This document shows positions 62,821 through 64,000 of a DNA stretch of 64,000 nucleotides, one piece after another. The stretch is from Pelecanus crispus (taxonomy: Eukaryota; Chordata; Aves; Pelecaniformes; Pelecanidae), in NCBI RefSeq assembly GCF_030463565.1, contig NC_134661.1, positions 6,968,542 through 7,032,541 of the forward strand. Reading direction: 5' to 3'. Under the pieces are notes generated by a model. The model was not told where the DNA came from. It was given only the letters and a program-made list of their open reading frames with translations, and did no database searches. The position numbers and the translations under genes were made by a program. How positions within the stretch are numbered: position 1 is the first letter of the stretch; every line of letters starts with the position of its first letter.

Positions 62821-62991
62821 ATACTCCGTCCTCTCCTTCCATTGACAGAGTGGAACCCTATTCCAGTACTGCCCAGGTGGAATTTGATGAGCCTGAAGCT
62901 ACCGGCGGGGTGCCCATCCTCAAGTACAAAGCAGAGTGGAGGGCACTGGGAGAGGGAGAATGGCATTCAAGGTTGTATGATGCAAAAGAAG
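62821..62991 (+). CDS. NCAM1: NCAM1 exon 12: first half of FNIII domain 1
   Basis: This 171-nt exon encodes DTPSSPSIDRVEPYSSTAQ, VEFDEPEATGGVPILKYKAE, then WRALGEGEWHSRLYDAKE and the first base of an Ala codon. It shows the fibronectin type III pattern: a Pro-rich start, the 'GGVPILKYKAEW' B-C strands and the core Trp. In known NCAM this domain docks the polysialyltransferases and, with FNIII-2, interacts with FGF receptor. Phase 1 in, phase 1 out; the donor is GTACGA at 62992. The Gln of STAQVEF is Arg in chicken and mammals as I recall. The rest of the domain is past the window end. Confidence 0.96.
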
Positions 62992-64000
62992 GTACGATGA
63001 TAAAGCAAGATGTCACCTCCCCCACCTGCATGTGAAAAGACTTTCTTTCCTTTAGGGGAAAGCCAGAGTGGAGGGTTCCATAGCTTTGCAATTTCAGCTC
63101 CTATATTAAGGCCCCAGACAAGTTCTTAAACATTTGCTTTGCAGTGACACCTTGAATTTTCTTTTGGAAATGAGGGCTCCACTGTGCTGATAGCTCAATG
63201 TGTGTGACAGGGCACCAGCCTTCTCCACCTACAGGGTGTGCATTGTAGCACTAAGTTCATCTCCGTATCCCTTCCTTGTTCACACCATCCTGTCTGAATA
63301 AGGTGAAGAATCCTGTGCCTGGTATCACATGACATTTTGCTTGCTGACTGGGGAATGACTGTGTGCTTCCTACAGAAGGCTTTTCTAGCCTTGTCTGTGA
63401 GCCCCTTTAGTAACCCTTCAGTTCCCCTTGGAACATAAACCCTCCTATTCCAGAAGCACATCTAAGTCCCCTTACACCCTGTCTCGTTACAGCAATCTAT
63501 AGGAACACACACTGCTTAAAATGTATCCTGAAGTCCAGTAAACCAGAGGAGTTTTGATTTGGGAGGACTATGAAGAGGAGAGTTCTATTTCAGAGCTGAA
63601 TCTTCTACCACCAATCCTGGCTGGAACTGAAATTCTTCTTTTAGGTCCCCGCTGGAGTGATGTGATCATAGCTAGAGTCAAGTTTATTTTTCTCATTTCT
63701 CCCTTTGTGTCTGTGCAGGAAGAATAGAGCTTGCTTATTTCTTCATATCACAATGACCCCACAGCAGGTTCTTTCCACCTCTTACATTGTGTCTGACCTC
63801 CTTATAGATTGTTAAAGGAGCGAGATGGGTTTCTCTCCTGCTAAGGCCTTTGATTTCAGTTGGATCATGCAGCCAAATAGATGAGCAGTTCTAGGTGGTA
63901 TGTCTACTACAGTCAGAGCCCCACATGACAGTGGTCTTGAAGAGCATTATTCAGGGAGCTCCTTGGCAGAGGCCAAGGGCTGATGTCCTCTGGTGTCTAC
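62992..64000 (+). other. NCAM1: NCAM1 intron 12, 5' part
   Basis: The first kilobase of the intron after exon 12. In vertebrates this intron is where the muscle-specific (MSD1) mini-exons and a secreted-form exon are located. I could not identify any of them within this stretch. An acceptor-like 'ttcttcttttag' occurs at about 63632-63643, but the following frame is not a peptide I recognise. Confidence 0.7.

Noticed and set aside
63632..63720. Acceptor-like pyrimidine tract followed by an open frame, considered as a muscle-specific or secreted-form exon
   Set aside because: The peptide is not one I recognise from MSD1 or the secreted isoform, and no donor of convincing strength closes it.
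1..64000. CRISPR arrays, bacterial operons, tRNA or rRNA genes
   Set aside because: No regularly spaced repeats, no tRNA cloverleaf or rRNA segment recognised, and the gene structure is clearly vertebrate.

Overview
The window is vertebrate, and almost certainly avian, nuclear DNA. It carries the + strand 5'-middle part of NCAM1, the neural cell adhesion molecule: short exons with GT-AG splice sites, separated by AT-moderate, repeat-poor introns. The bird assignment rests on three things. The translated exons are near-identical to vertebrate NCAM1 as I know it. There are CR1 LINE fragments with the typical avian 3' tail. There is also a solo LTR of the ERVL-like TguLTR5 type that is common in Neoaves. 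That LTR, plus a few residue differences from chicken NCAM1 as I remember it, suggests a non-galliform (probably neoavian) bird. The species cannot be fixed by reading alone.

Layout. 1-44021: the 3' part of the very large intron 1, with no recognisable gene, holding CR1 fragments, possible ancient repeat relics, homopolymer tracts and possible conserved non-coding DNA. 44022-62991: eleven constitutive coding exons plus one cassette exon. These run from the last residues of the signal peptide, through Ig domains 1-5, into the first half of the first fibronectin type III domain. The exons are 44022-44096, 45113-45340, 46085-46228, 47100-47237, 47733-47850, 49086-49255, 50137-50279, the 30-nt VASE cassette 56162-56191, 60666-60816, 61406-61590, 61909-62005 and 62821-62991. 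62992-64000: start of the next intron. Exon 1 (start codon and most of the signal peptide) lies upstream of the window. The second half of FNIII-1, FNIII-2 and the membrane-anchor exons lie downstream.

The exons form one continuous frame of 1620 nt (540 codons) without VASE, or 1650 nt with it. All phases match across the junctions. Each Ig domain is encoded by two exons, with the first disulfide cysteine in one and the second in the other. The product is the extracellular adhesive part of NCAM: Ig1-Ig2 homophilic and heparin contacts, the Ig3 homophilic peptide, the Ig4 VASE site, and Ig5 carrying the N-glycans that are polysialylated.

Most notable points: (1) the VASE micro-exon is intact and was found by direct reading; (2) exon 3 has two AGs nine bases apart at its acceptor, implying either a three-residue insertion or a Val-to-Gly change in Ig1; (3) an antisense, internally deleted solo LTR with a near-perfect 5-bp target duplication lies in the intron that splits Ig3. 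I saw no novel multi-gene system.
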